Below are positions 15,169 to 22,412 of a stretch of 34,032 nt of DNA, in pieces (position 1 is the first letter of the stretch; each line of letters opens with the position of its first letter). The notes below the pieces were generated by a model that ran no database searches, was not told the DNA's origin, and saw only the letters and a list, made by a program, of their open reading frames with translations. The translations under genes were made by a program, and so were the position numbers. Source of the DNA: an uncultured Acetobacteraceae bacterium (GTDB lineage: Bacteria > Pseudomonadota > Alphaproteobacteria > Acetobacterales > Acetobacteraceae); the NCBI GenBank assembly GCA_903924985.1, contig CAIYDT010000005.1:1-34032 (forward strand), written 5' to 3'.

Positions 15169-16353
15169 TTAACCAGTCTTTAGCCATTTCAGCAGTGGTC
15201 GCCACAACGCCTGCTCCGCCCCCGTACCCGCCACCATCCCGATATGCCCGGCGGCCGGCTCATGTAGCTGCGCCCCTTGGATCAAGTGCGCCAGTGGGCG
15301 CGCCGACTCCGGCGGCACGATCCGGTCCCGCCCCGGCACCGCCACGAAGGCCGGCAGCCGTAAGGCGGCGGGGTTCACCGGCACGCCTGCGATGCGCCAC
15401 GTGCCCCGCGCCGGGGCATTTTCACCATACCATTTGGACAGGCAGTCCCGCGCCACGCCGGCCACCAAGGGCACACCGTCGTTCAGCCAATCTTCCAGCG
15501 CCACGAACATGCGGGCGCGGGGGCTGTCGGGCGGCAGTCGCCCGAAGGCGCGGTACTTGTCCCCCACGCCGAACGGGTCGAGCAGCGTGAACAGCGCCTG
15601 TAGGGCGTCGATCGGCAAGGTGCCGCTGAAGCCCATCGCCGGCTCCAGTAACGGCAGGCACGCCGCCGCCCGCGGCGACCGGCTGGGATCGGGCGCATGG
15701 AAATCCCACGGCGTCGCCAGCAGCGCCAAGGCGCTCACCAGATCGGGGCGGCGTTCCGCGGCTGCCACTGCCAGATTGCCGCCCATACAGTAGCCGGCCA
15801 GGACCACCGGGCCGCCGGAAAGATCGACGGCCGCCGCCATCGCGCGTTCCAGTCGTCCGGCCACGTAGTCGGTTAACGAGAAACCGCGCTCGATCTCCCC
15901 CGGCCAGCCCCAATCCAGCAGCAGCGGCCGTACGCCCTGGCCCGCCAGGAATCGGAGCATCGAGCCCCCCTCCATCAAATCCAGCACATAGGCTCGGTTC
16001 ACCAGGCTGGGCACGAACAGAACCGTGGGGCCGTCGCCGGAGGGCAGGCGGTAATCGAGGATACGGCTGCCGCCTTCCTCCCAGACATGCGGCGGGTCTC
16101 GCAGGTCTCGCGACCATGGGTGCCGTCGATAGGCGGCGATGCCGCCAATCAGGTCATCGTCAACCGGCGGCGGTGCCTCCGGGCCGGCGTTTCCCAATTG
16201 GGCGTTCTGGAGGGCGGCGTGGATGGCTGCCTCGATCCCGCTCCAGCTCTGCCAGTCGGGCTTCGAGTTCGGCGATCCGGCGGCCGAGGCGCGCGACTTC
16301 AGCATCGCGAGGGTCAAATGCAGCAGCAACGGGCGCGGGCCGCGCCGCAGCAT
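15169..16353 (-). CDS. phaC: Class III-like polyhydroxyalkanoate synthase (PhaC-type alpha/beta hydrolase)
   Basis: A 394-residue alpha/beta hydrolase that should polymerise 3-hydroxyacyl-CoA into granules. The lipase-like box is G-Y-C-M-G-G with nucleophile C189; D343 (P-G-R-D-R-I-V-P) and H370 (G-H-I-G-M) complete the triad. The C-to-D spacing of 154 is close to that of class III synthases as I recall them (C149/D302/H331), and the length fits that class better than the 550-600 residues of class I. The ATG at 16353 gives the N-terminus I recall for short alphaproteobacterial homologs (R-G-P-R-P-L-x-L-H-L); 16392 is an alternative. The first 194 nt overlap the PhaE-like gene in another frame. 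A terminator follows the stop. Confidence 0.82.
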   Translation of the reverse strand: MLRRGPRPLLLHLTLAMLKSRASAAGSPNSKPDWQSWSGIEAAIHAALQNAQLGNAGPEAPPPVDDDLIGGIAAYRRHPWSRDLRDPPHVWEEGGSRILDYRLPSGDGPTVLFVPSLVNRAYVLDLMEGGSMLRFLAGQGVRPLLLDWGWPGEIERGFSLTDYVAGRLERAMAAAVDLSGGPVVLAGYCMGGNLAVAAAERRPDLVSALALLATPWDFHAPDPSRSPRAAACLPLLEPAMGFSGTLPIDALQALFTLLDPFGVGDKYRAFGRLPPDSPRARMFVALEDWLNDGVPLVAGVARDCLSKWYGENAPARGTWRIAGVPVNPAALRLPAFVAVPGRDRIVPPESARPLAHLIQGAQLHEPAAGHIGMVAGTGAEQALWRPLLKWLKTG

Positions 16354-16537
16354 CGGTCCCGGGGCGTCCGAGCGGTCCGTCACCGGCGGCATCCGGTATC
16401 ATGGCGTTGGCCGAACGCGCCCATAGCGCCAGCATCGCGCGCCAGGTCTCCTGGACCTCCCGGTCCACGGCGGTCGCGGCCAGCTCGCTCTGCCACAGCG
16501 TTATCCAGTCGCGGGCGAGCGTTGCGGGGTCGGTCAT
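16160..16537 (-). CDS. PhaE-like small protein with coiled coil, overlapping phaC
   Basis: A 125-residue protein. The N-terminal half is Trp-rich and helical (W-I-T-L-W-Q-S-E-L, then W-R-A-M-L-A-L-W). Residues about 75-105 form a heptad coiled coil (V-A-R-L-G-R-R-I-A-E-L-E-A-R-L-A-E-L). A basic Pro-rich tail ends the protein. This pattern suggests a shortened PhaE, the partner subunit of class III synthases, or a phasin-like granule protein. It is the first gene after the divergent phaR promoter, and its last 194 nt also encode the N-terminus of phaC in another frame. Both frames look like protein here. AAGGAG lies 12 nt before the ATG. Confidence 0.62.
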   Translation of the reverse strand: MTDPATLARDWITLWQSELAATAVDREVQETWRAMLALWARSANAMIPDAAGDGPLGRPGTDAAARPAPVAAAFDPRDAEVARLGRRIAELEARLAELERDRGSHPRRPPERPIGKRRPGGTAAG

Positions 16538-16587
16538 GCCTCATTCAGGCTCCTTCCGCCGGATCATACGGCGCCGCATGGCCCAGT

Positions 16588-16623
16588 GGAATGGGCGACG
16601 GAATGGGGGATGGAATGGGGGGC
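16588..16623. repeat. Three tandem 12-bp repeats (GGAATGGGNGAY-like)
   Basis: GGAATGGGCGAC, GGAATGGGGGAT and GGAATGGGGGGC follow one another without spacers in the control region between the PhaE-like gene and phaR. Copy differences are confined to the last four bases. They may bind a regulator or be slippage products. Confidence 0.6.
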
Positions 16624-16639
16624 TTTCGCAGTTGCGAAA
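16624..16639. promoter_or_regulatory. Perfect palindrome TTTCGCA-GT-TGCGAAA, candidate PhaR operator
   Basis: A 7-bp perfect inverted repeat with a 2-bp spacer directly follows the tandem repeats. It lies 58 bp upstream of phaR and about 90 bp from the divergent PhaE-like/phaC start. PhaR proteins are known to repress their own gene and granule-protein genes by binding TGC-containing sites, and this is the best such site in the region. Assignment to PhaR is inferred. Confidence 0.45.
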
Positions 16640-16696
16640 TCCGCCGCATGCTACGCTCGCGCCGACGACGAGGGCGTGCCAAAGAACGAGGGACGC

Positions 16697-17275
16697 ATGG
16701 CCGAGACCTCCCAGACCGAACCGGAGAGCAAACCGGCGGAACGCCCGCCGGTCGTCGTAAAGAAATACGCCAACCGCAGGCTGTACAACACCGAAAGCTC
16801 CGCCTACATCACGCTCGATAATCTGGCCGAGATGGTTCGCAAGGGCCGCGATTTCGTCGTTTACGACGCCAAGAGCGGGGAAGACATCACCCGCGGCGTG
16901 CTGACCCAGATCATCGTGGAAGAGGAAGGCAAGGGCCAGAACCTGCTGCCCACGGCATTCTTGCGGCAACTGATCGGACTGTACGGCGGGTCGATGCAGG
17001 GGATCGTGCCGAATTACCTGGAACAGGCGATGTCGGCCTTCGCCGAACAGCAGGAACAGGTGCGCGCCTCGGTGCAGAAGACCATGGGCTCCATGACAGG
17101 TCTGTTCCCGTTCGGCAATCTGGAGGAAGTCAGCCGCCAGAACGTCGCCATGATGGAACGGGCGATGACGATGTTCAGCCCGTTCCCTCGCGCCGGACAA
17201 AAACCGGAGGATGAGGTGGCGGCGCTGCGGGCGGAGGTCGAACGCCTGCGGAAGGAACTCGCGGCGAAGAAGTAG
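16697..17275 (+). CDS. phaR: Polyhydroxyalkanoate synthesis repressor
   Basis: A 192-residue regulator. Residues about 20-80 are the PHB/PHA accumulation DNA-binding domain (V-K-K-Y-A-N-R-R-L-Y-N, then Y-I-T-L-D-N-L, then F-V-V-Y-D-A-K-S-G-E-D-I-T). Residues about 85-130 are the second accumulation domain. The C-terminus has a short coiled coil (V-A-A-L-R-A-E-V-E-R-L-R-K-E-L). PhaR senses the polymer: when free it represses phasin and its own gene, and it is titrated onto granules. The ATG at 16697 has GAGGGA upstream. It is divergent from the PhaE-like/phaC pair and converges on the glycosyltransferase gene, overlapping it by 101 nt. Confidence 0.93.
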   Translation: MAETSQTEPESKPAERPPVVVKKYANRRLYNTESSAYITLDNLAEMVRKGRDFVVYDAKSGEDITRGVLTQIIVEEEGKGQNLLPTAFLRQLIGLYGGSMQGIVPNYLEQAMSAFAEQQEQVRASVQKTMGSMTGLFPFGNLEEVSRQNVAMMERAMTMFSPFPRAGQKPEDEVAALRAEVERLRKELAAKK

Positions 17276-18038
17276 CCCAAAGCAGTCTAAACACCGCCGG
17301 ACACTCGATCAGATACCGGCGGCCCAGACGCAGCGGATCGGCGATCAGACGCGCCAGCCACTCCAGCCCGAGGTGTTGCATCCAAGCCGGCGCGCGCCGC
17401 CTGGCTCCGGCGAGGAATTCCAGACCCGCGCCGATACATAAGCCGGTGCCGGTCGCGCGCCCGCTCGCCGCGATGGCCGCCGCGAGCATCTCCTGCCGAG
17501 GCGAGCCAACGGCGAGGAAAACAAAGTGCGCGGGATGCGTCAGCACGAAATCCACCGCTTCCTGGAACGCCTCCGGATCGTGCTCGAACCCCACGGGCGG
17601 ATCGTGATGCGCCGGCATGGCAATACCGCATCGCGACATCAGTGCCGGGAGGAATTCGCGGCGCAAGCCGACAATGGTGATGCGCTCACCCGGTCGCACG
17701 TGCATTCGCAACAGCGCGGCGGTCAGGTCGCTGCCGGTCGCGACGCGCGGCGGCCGCAGACCCAAGACTCGTGCAGCGCCCGCGACAACGCGGGAGTCCA
17801 GCAGCCGCAGCTTCGCGTTTTCGTATAGCGGCCACAAGGACGGATCCCGCGACAACCGCACGAAATGATCCGCATTCGGCGTCACGACATACCCGAACGG
17901 CGCATCCGCCGGCCGGGCCGCGATGGACGCTGCGGCGGCTTCGGCGTCCAGGTCCGCGAAGTGAAGGCCCAGGAGACCTTTCCCGTCGTCATCCCCGGAC
18001 CAGGTCCGGGGAGGGGGATGACATGGTTGGACTGTCAC
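17175..18038 (-). CDS. WecG/TagA/CpsF family glycosyltransferase
   Basis: A protein of about 287 residues from the GT26 family, which adds a sugar to a lipid-linked glycan precursor on the cytoplasmic face of the membrane. Motifs are V-V-T-P-N-A-D-H, then L-R-L-L-D-S-R-V-V-A, G-S-P-R-Q-E, G-A-G-L-E-F-L-A-G and R-A-P-A-W-M-Q-H-L-G-L-E-W-L. The family core begins near K-G-L-L-G-L-H-F-A-D-L, where no ATG exists in frame. The first usable start is GTG at 18038, overlapping the stop of the upstream barrel gene as GTGA. The first 20 or so residues would then come from a palindromic element. The Pro-rich tail runs antisense to the end of phaR. Context suggests exopolysaccharide synthesis. Confidence 0.82.
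   Translation of the reverse strand: MTVQPCHPPPRTWSGDDDGKGLLGLHFADLDAEAAAASIAARPADAPFGYVVTPNADHFVRLSRDPSLWPLYENAKLRLLDSRVVAGAARVLGLRPPRVATGSDLTAALLRMHVRPGERITIVGLRREFLPALMSRCGIAMPAHHDPPVGFEHDPEAFQEAVDFVLTHPAHFVFLAVGSPRQEMLAAAIAASGRATGTGLCIGAGLEFLAGARRRAPAWMQHLGLEWLARLIADPLRLGRRYLIECPAVFRLLWATSSPRVPSAGVRPPPAAPPPHPPVFVRREGTG
17988..18022. repeat. Palindromic element (GTCATCCCC...GGGGATGAC)
   Basis: The outer arms are GTCATCCCC (17988-17996) and GGGGATGAC (18014-18022). The inner arms CCCCGGACC (17993-18001) and GGTCCGGGG (18003-18011) form an alternative perfect hairpin. I recall this type of palindrome as a widespread intergenic repeat of alphaproteobacteria. Here it occupies the 5' end of the glycosyltransferase frame. 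Confidence 0.65.
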
Positions 18039-19318
18039 AACCCCAGCCGCACCGTCACCAGTGCCACATCCCGCGCATACCCCGTCGCGGCGGTGTTCAG
18101 CGGCCCTGCCCCATGCACCGCGCTCAGGTCGTAGGTCGCTGAAACCCGGGCCGAACGGTTGAACAGCCACGTAATCCCGACTCCCGCGCTTTGCCCGGTC
18201 TGCTGCCCTCCCTGCAGAAATGCCGCGTGCCGCAGCCCGGTGGAAGCGTTGATCAGCACGTCGCGCATCAGTTCATGATCGATGCCCAGCTTCCCGGCTG
18301 TGTAGGTAAAGCCGGACACGCCCTCCTGCGCCGCGTCCTCGATCGTGCGGGTCATGGTGGCGCGCACCGTGGTCATACCGGTGGGGTTCCAGGTCAGCTC
18401 CCCCTCGGCGATCATGGCGGCGTGCGTCCGGTACTGGGGTGCGACGAATTGGCGTGTCTCCCCACCAACCAGCATTCGGGCCCGCCAGACGGTGTCCTCG
18501 TCATAGTCGACACCCAATAAAGCCTGGTAACCGGTGGCGTTCAGCGACGGCTGCCCCGGTAGCGGAGTCTCATAATGCTGGCTGAGCGCGCGGGTCACGA
18601 ACACCAGATTGCGCAGCGGCGCCCACTCGTAGCGAAACGTGGTGCCGCCGCGCAGCATCGTGCGGTCGCGGTATCCCTGCCGGGCGAACTGCCCCAGCAT
18701 GGTCGTATCGCCGTAATGCCAGGACGAGATTTCAGCCTCCGGTACCACGGTCAGCCGGTCGAAGCTGGCGGCGTAGGACATGCGGGCATCGTCCACCCGA
18801 AACGCCACCGGCCGATCGCTCGCCAGCGCGTTTAGATCGGAGCGGTCCTCATGCTGGCTCAAATGCGCCAGACCGACTGTCAACCGGTCCCGCCCGATGT
18901 CGATCGCACCGCCGACCGAAGCCGTTCCGTCCGTCCGGCTTTGCCTGGGCTGTCCGAGGTACCGCGTATCGGCGGCGGAAAAATACGCGCCGAACGCATC
19001 CCGCGCCCAACCTGAACCGATCAGGAGCGACCCGCCTGTCCCGACCAGCCAACTGCCGCGCCGATCCGGCCCGCTGAGGACGTTGTCGTCGTAGCCGATT
19101 GTCTCCTCAAAGCGGGGCTTCACCAGAAACCCATCGACATGAATGGGTGTTGTCTCCGCATCGGGGCGGCTGCGGGACTGCACGGTGACGCCTGGCGCGG
19201 TGCCGAATCCCGGCACGCCCTCGGCGAAAATTTCGGACAGGCCGGCACCCAGGGCCTGCTGCAATAGCAGCAGGATCAGCACCGTCCCGAAGATCCAAAG
19301 CCGTTCTCTGGTTCCCAT
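18035..19318 (-). CDS. Outer membrane beta-barrel protein (exopolysaccharide-type)
   Basis: A 427-residue protein. The N-terminal hydrophobic segment (about 8-25) is a signal sequence. Then comes K-P-R-F-E-E-T-I-G-Y-D-D-N-V, typical of putative beta-barrel porin 2 (BBP2) proteins in which a Y-D-D-N-V/I element opens the barrel. The remainder alternates polar and aromatic residues in about 16 amphipathic strands. Such barrels are commonly encoded in exopolysaccharide and PEP-CTERM loci. The GTG of the glycosyltransferase overlaps its stop, so the two are translationally coupled. Together they suggest glycan synthesis and passage through the outer membrane. The ribosome binding site is weak. 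Confidence 0.8.
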   Translation of the reverse strand: MGTRERLWIFGTVLILLLLQQALGAGLSEIFAEGVPGFGTAPGVTVQSRSRPDAETTPIHVDGFLVKPRFEETIGYDDNVLSGPDRRGSWLVGTGGSLLIGSGWARDAFGAYFSAADTRYLGQPRQSRTDGTASVGGAIDIGRDRLTVGLAHLSQHEDRSDLNALASDRPVAFRVDDARMSYAASFDRLTVVPEAEISSWHYGDTTMLGQFARQGYRDRTMLRGGTTFRYEWAPLRNLVFVTRALSQHYETPLPGQPSLNATGYQALLGVDYDEDTVWRARMLVGGETRQFVAPQYRTHAAMIAEGELTWNPTGMTTVRATMTRTIEDAAQEGVSGFTYTAGKLGIDHELMRDVLINASTGLRHAAFLQGGQQTGQSAGVGITWLFNRSARVSATYDLSAVHGAGPLNTAATGYARDVALVTVRLGL

Positions 19319-19354
19319 GGAACCGGAGACTGGCAGCGAATCCTTAAGAAAAAG

Positions 19355-20881
19355 TTAACGCTCGGCGGTTTTTTCTTCCTCGGGCAAATTTGGTTCCCAG
19401 CCACCGCCCAGCGCTTTGTACAGAGACACGAGATTGGTGGAGATCGTGGCAGTGCTGTCGGCGAGTTGCTGCTGCGTCGCCAGCAGATTGCGTTCGGCGT
19501 CCAGCACCGCCAGGAAGTCGGCCACGCCCTGCTGGTAGCGGCTTTGCGCCAGACTGAGCGCGTGGCGGTTGTCCGCTTCGGCCAGCAGCAGTTCGTCGCG
19601 CCTGGCTTGTTCGCTGGCGTAGGCGGTCAGGGCGTTGTCGACTTCGTGCCAAGCGCTCAGCACCGTCTTCTCATAAGCGATCGCGGCTTCCTGCTGCGTC
19701 GCTTCGCGGAAATGCAGTGTGGCCTTCAGGCGGCCGCCGTCGAACAGCGGGAAAGAGATGCCCGGCCCAGCGGCATATAAATGTGAATTCAAATCGAACA
19801 AGCGGGCGAACTGCACCGATTGCAGCCCGATGCTGCCCCCGATTTTGACCGAGGGGTAGAAGTCGGCGACCGCCACGCCGATGTCGGCGGTCGCGGCGTG
19901 CAACTGTGCCTCCGCCTGACGGATGTCAGGACGCCGGCGCGCCAGTTCCGACGGCACCCCCACCGGCACGCGCGGCGGCACGGGCGGCACGGGTTTGGCG
20001 GTTTCCAGCTCCGCCCGCAGCGCGTTCGGCGGCTGCCCCAACAGCAGGCTAAGGGCGTTGATCGCCGCGGCCTCCTGTTGCTCCAGCGTGGGAATTTGCG
20101 ACGTGATATTGCGCAGTTGGGCGGACGCGTTGGCCACGTCCAGATCGGTGGTGACTCCTCCAGTGGCGCGCTGCTGCGTCAGGCTGAGGCTTTGCCGCGC
20201 GGTTTTGACGTTGTCGCGGGCGATGCGGAGTTGGGTCTGGGTGCCGCGCAAGGAGATATAGTCGCGTGCGACTTCCGCCAGGGTCGACAGCAGCAGGGTC
20301 CGGCGTGCTTCGGTCGAAGCTTCGACCAACGCCGAGGCCGACTCGACGGAGCGTTTCACGCCGCCCCAAAGATCGATCTCCCACGATGCGTCGAAGCCCA
20401 CCTGGAAAACATCGAACGCGTTTAGCCGGCGCGCGCCCGATAGACCGCCGGCGGTGCTGCCAGAGGCGCCATTGGCCCCCAATGCATCGGGGGCGAGCAC
20501 GAACTGGCCCGTGTTGCTGGCCTTCTGCCGCGTGTACGAGCTGTTGACGTGCGATGTCGGCAACTGCGCGGCCTGCGCCACGCCCAGCTGTGCCCGCGAC
20601 TCCGCCAACCGGAATGCAGCAGCCTGAATGTCGAGATTGCCCGATGCCACTCGCTTTTCCAGCGCCGTCAAGACGGGGTCGTTGAACAGCGTCCACCAGT
20701 TGGGATCGACGGGCTCCGCCACCGGCACGCTTTTCGGGGGGGGGGACTTCTTGACCAGTTTGTCCAGCCACGACGTCGCGGACGCGGCGCTGGGTGGCGT
20801 GAAGTCGGGGCCCACCGCCGTGCAGCCGCCGAGCAGCAGCGCCGTCACCATAGTCGTCCCAAGCCGTCCCGTCCGCCGCAT
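19355..20881 (-). CDS. RND efflux outer membrane lipoprotein, NodT family
   Basis: A 508-residue TolC-like outer membrane factor. The lipoprotein signal ends L-L-L-G-G-C with the acylated cysteine at residue 20. D-P-N-W-W-T-L-F-N-D-P-V-L is the usual early motif. Two OEP domains follow, with W-E-I-D-L-W-G in the first and R-R-P-D-I-R-Q-A-E in the middle. The C-terminal half repeats the pattern (Y-P-S-V-K-I-G-G, then S-R-Y-Q-Q-G-V-A-D-F-L-A-V-L-D-A-E-R). It forms the outer channel of a tripartite pump. No membrane fusion or RND gene is adjacent, so it is an orphan here. The ATG at 20881 has GGAGAG upstream. Confidence 0.92.
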   Translation of the reverse strand: MRRTGRLGTTMVTALLLGGCTAVGPDFTPPSAASATSWLDKLVKKSPPPKSVPVAEPVDPNWWTLFNDPVLTALEKRVASGNLDIQAAAFRLAESRAQLGVAQAAQLPTSHVNSSYTRQKASNTGQFVLAPDALGANGASGSTAGGLSGARRLNAFDVFQVGFDASWEIDLWGGVKRSVESASALVEASTEARRTLLLSTLAEVARDYISLRGTQTQLRIARDNVKTARQSLSLTQQRATGGVTTDLDVANASAQLRNITSQIPTLEQQEAAAINALSLLLGQPPNALRAELETAKPVPPVPPRVPVGVPSELARRRPDIRQAEAQLHAATADIGVAVADFYPSVKIGGSIGLQSVQFARLFDLNSHLYAAGPGISFPLFDGGRLKATLHFREATQQEAAIAYEKTVLSAWHEVDNALTAYASEQARRDELLLAEADNRHALSLAQSRYQQGVADFLAVLDAERNLLATQQQLADSTATISTNLVSLYKALGGGWEPNLPEEEKTAER

Positions 20882-21012
20882 TCCGTTCTCTCCGCCAGCC
20901 CTGGCCATGGGCTCTATTGGCTATACGCTGGGGGGCGGGCGTTTCCAACCGGGCGGGATGTGCTAGCGTATGGTGCGGTTCAGCGGCAGCCAGTTTTAAT
21001 CAGGTCCGACAG
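20882..21012. other. Divergent intergenic region, no distinct element
   Basis: This 131-bp stretch separates the efflux lipoprotein gene from nfeD and should carry both promoters. I see no clear palindrome or -35/-10 pair. Confidence 0.4.
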
Positions 21013-21438
21013 ATGCAATGGGCGTTCCTTGTGCTTGGCCTGCTCGCCGCCATGGCGGAAATGCACACCGGCACGATTTACCTGGCAGGGGTCGCCGCGG
21101 CTGCCCTGCTGACCGCTGGTTCGGGGTTCTGGCTGCCCGGCAACTGGCTGATTTTTGTGTTCGTGGTGTTGTGCGCCGCCGTCACCATCCTGGTCATGCT
21201 CACCCGCCGCCGTCGCATGCTCGGCCAGAAATTGGTGGATTTCGACATCGGCCAAACCGTATCGGTGCGCGATGTGTCCCATCCGGACAACCGCCTGATC
21301 GTCACCTATCGCGGCACGATATGGGAAGCCACGATGGAGGACGGTGCCGCCGTCGCACCCGGCGATAACGCTGTCATAGTCCGCAAAACCGACAAGCTGC
21401 TGCACCTCGTCAGGCCGCCCATTCCAGGAGAACCATGA
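21013..21438 (+). CDS. NfeD family membrane protein
   Basis: A 141-residue protein. Three hydrophobic segments occupy about residues 2-65, followed by basic R-R-R-R. A small C-terminal OB-fold domain (about 75-140) contains G-Q-T-V-S-V and Y-R-G-T-I-W-E-A. This is the short NfeD form without the N-terminal ClpP-like protease domain. NfeD proteins pair with SPFH/stomatin proteins in membrane microdomains, and the next gene is one, overlapping by 4 nt (ATGA). The ATG at 21013 starts directly with the first membrane helix; the ribosome binding site is weak. Confidence 0.88.
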   Translation: MQWAFLVLGLLAAMAEMHTGTIYLAGVAAAALLTAGSGFWLPGNWLIFVFVVLCAAVTILVMLTRRRRMLGQKLVDFDIGQTVSVRDVSHPDNRLIVTYRGTIWEATMEDGAAVAPGDNAVIVRKTDKLLHLVRPPIPGEP

Positions 21439-22409
21439 TGTCCAGCGAATTCCTGACCCCGATCGTGCCGCTCGTTCTGCTGCTGATGTTTGGCTTCGGG
21501 CTGCTGCGGTCGACTCTGCGGATCGTGCCGCAACAGCAATCGTGGATCGTCGAGCGCCTGGGGCGCTTCCATCGCGCGCTGGAGCCGGGCCTGAACATTC
21601 TGATGCCGTTCATTGACCGCGTCGCCTATCGGTTCGACCTGCGCGAAGTACCGACCGAGGTGCCGCCGCAGGTTTGTATTTCATTGGACAATACGACTTT
21701 GACGGTCGATGGGTTTCTGTATCTGCAAATCACCGACGCGAAGAAGGCCGCCTACGGATCGAGCAGCCCGATGGTCGCCGCGATGCAGCTCGCGCAAACA
21801 TCGATGCGGTCGGAGATCGGCAAGCTGCACCTGGATCAGGCGCTGTCGTCGCGCCAGATGCTGAACACCGCGGTCGCCGCGGCGGTGGAGGAAGCCGCCG
21901 TCAACTGGGGCATCAAAGTACTGCGCTACGAGATCAAGGACATCACCCCGCCGCAGGAAATCCTGCACGCCATGGAGCTGCAGATCACCGCCGAACGCGA
22001 AAAGCGCGCGATGATCTTCAAGTCGGAAGGCCAACGGCAGCAGCAGATCAACACGTCCGAGGGGCAGCAACAACAGGAGATCAACCTCGCCGACGGTCGC
22101 AAACAAGCGGAAATCCTGCGCGCCGAGGGCGAAGCCCGCGCCATCGCGCTGGTCGCCACGGCCACCGCCGATGCCATTCGCGCCATCGCGTCGGCCGCCG
22201 TGGTCGATGGCGGCATCGAGGCGCTACAGATGCAGCTCGCCAAGGACTACATCGACAAATGGGGCAATCTGGCCAAAGTGGGCACGTCCATCGTGGTGCC
22301 GGCCGACCTGGGCAATATCGGTGCGATGGTGGCAACCGCGATGCAGATCGTGAAGGGTAACTCGATCGCGCCGCCCATGCCCACGGGTTCGGTACCAACG
22401 GGGGGTTGA
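21435..22409 (+). CDS. SPFH/stomatin-like membrane protein (QmcA type)
   Basis: A 324-residue protein. The N-terminal membrane helix (about 8-27) is followed by the SPFH domain (about 30-190): V-P-Q-Q-Q-S-W-I-V-E-R-L-G-R-F, then D-L-R-E-V-P-T-E-V-P-P-Q. The segment I-T-A-E-R-E-K-R-A follows, and then a Gln/Glu-rich coiled coil (about 195-250). It forms large rings that scaffold membrane domains and membrane proteases, with NfeD as partner. It starts at ATG 21435 (or the adjacent ATG at 21438) with CAGGAGA upstream, overlapping the nfeD stop. The amidase gene follows after 3 bp, giving a three-gene operon. Confidence 0.92.
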   Translation: MMSSEFLTPIVPLVLLLMFGFGLLRSTLRIVPQQQSWIVERLGRFHRALEPGLNILMPFIDRVAYRFDLREVPTEVPPQVCISLDNTTLTVDGFLYLQITDAKKAAYGSSSPMVAAMQLAQTSMRSEIGKLHLDQALSSRQMLNTAVAAAVEEAAVNWGIKVLRYEIKDITPPQEILHAMELQITAEREKRAMIFKSEGQRQQQINTSEGQQQQEINLADGRKQAEILRAEGEARAIALVATATADAIRAIASAAVVDGGIEALQMQLAKDYIDKWGNLAKVGTSIVVPADLGNIGAMVATAMQIVKGNSIAPPMPTGSVPTGG

Positions 22410-22412
22410 GCG

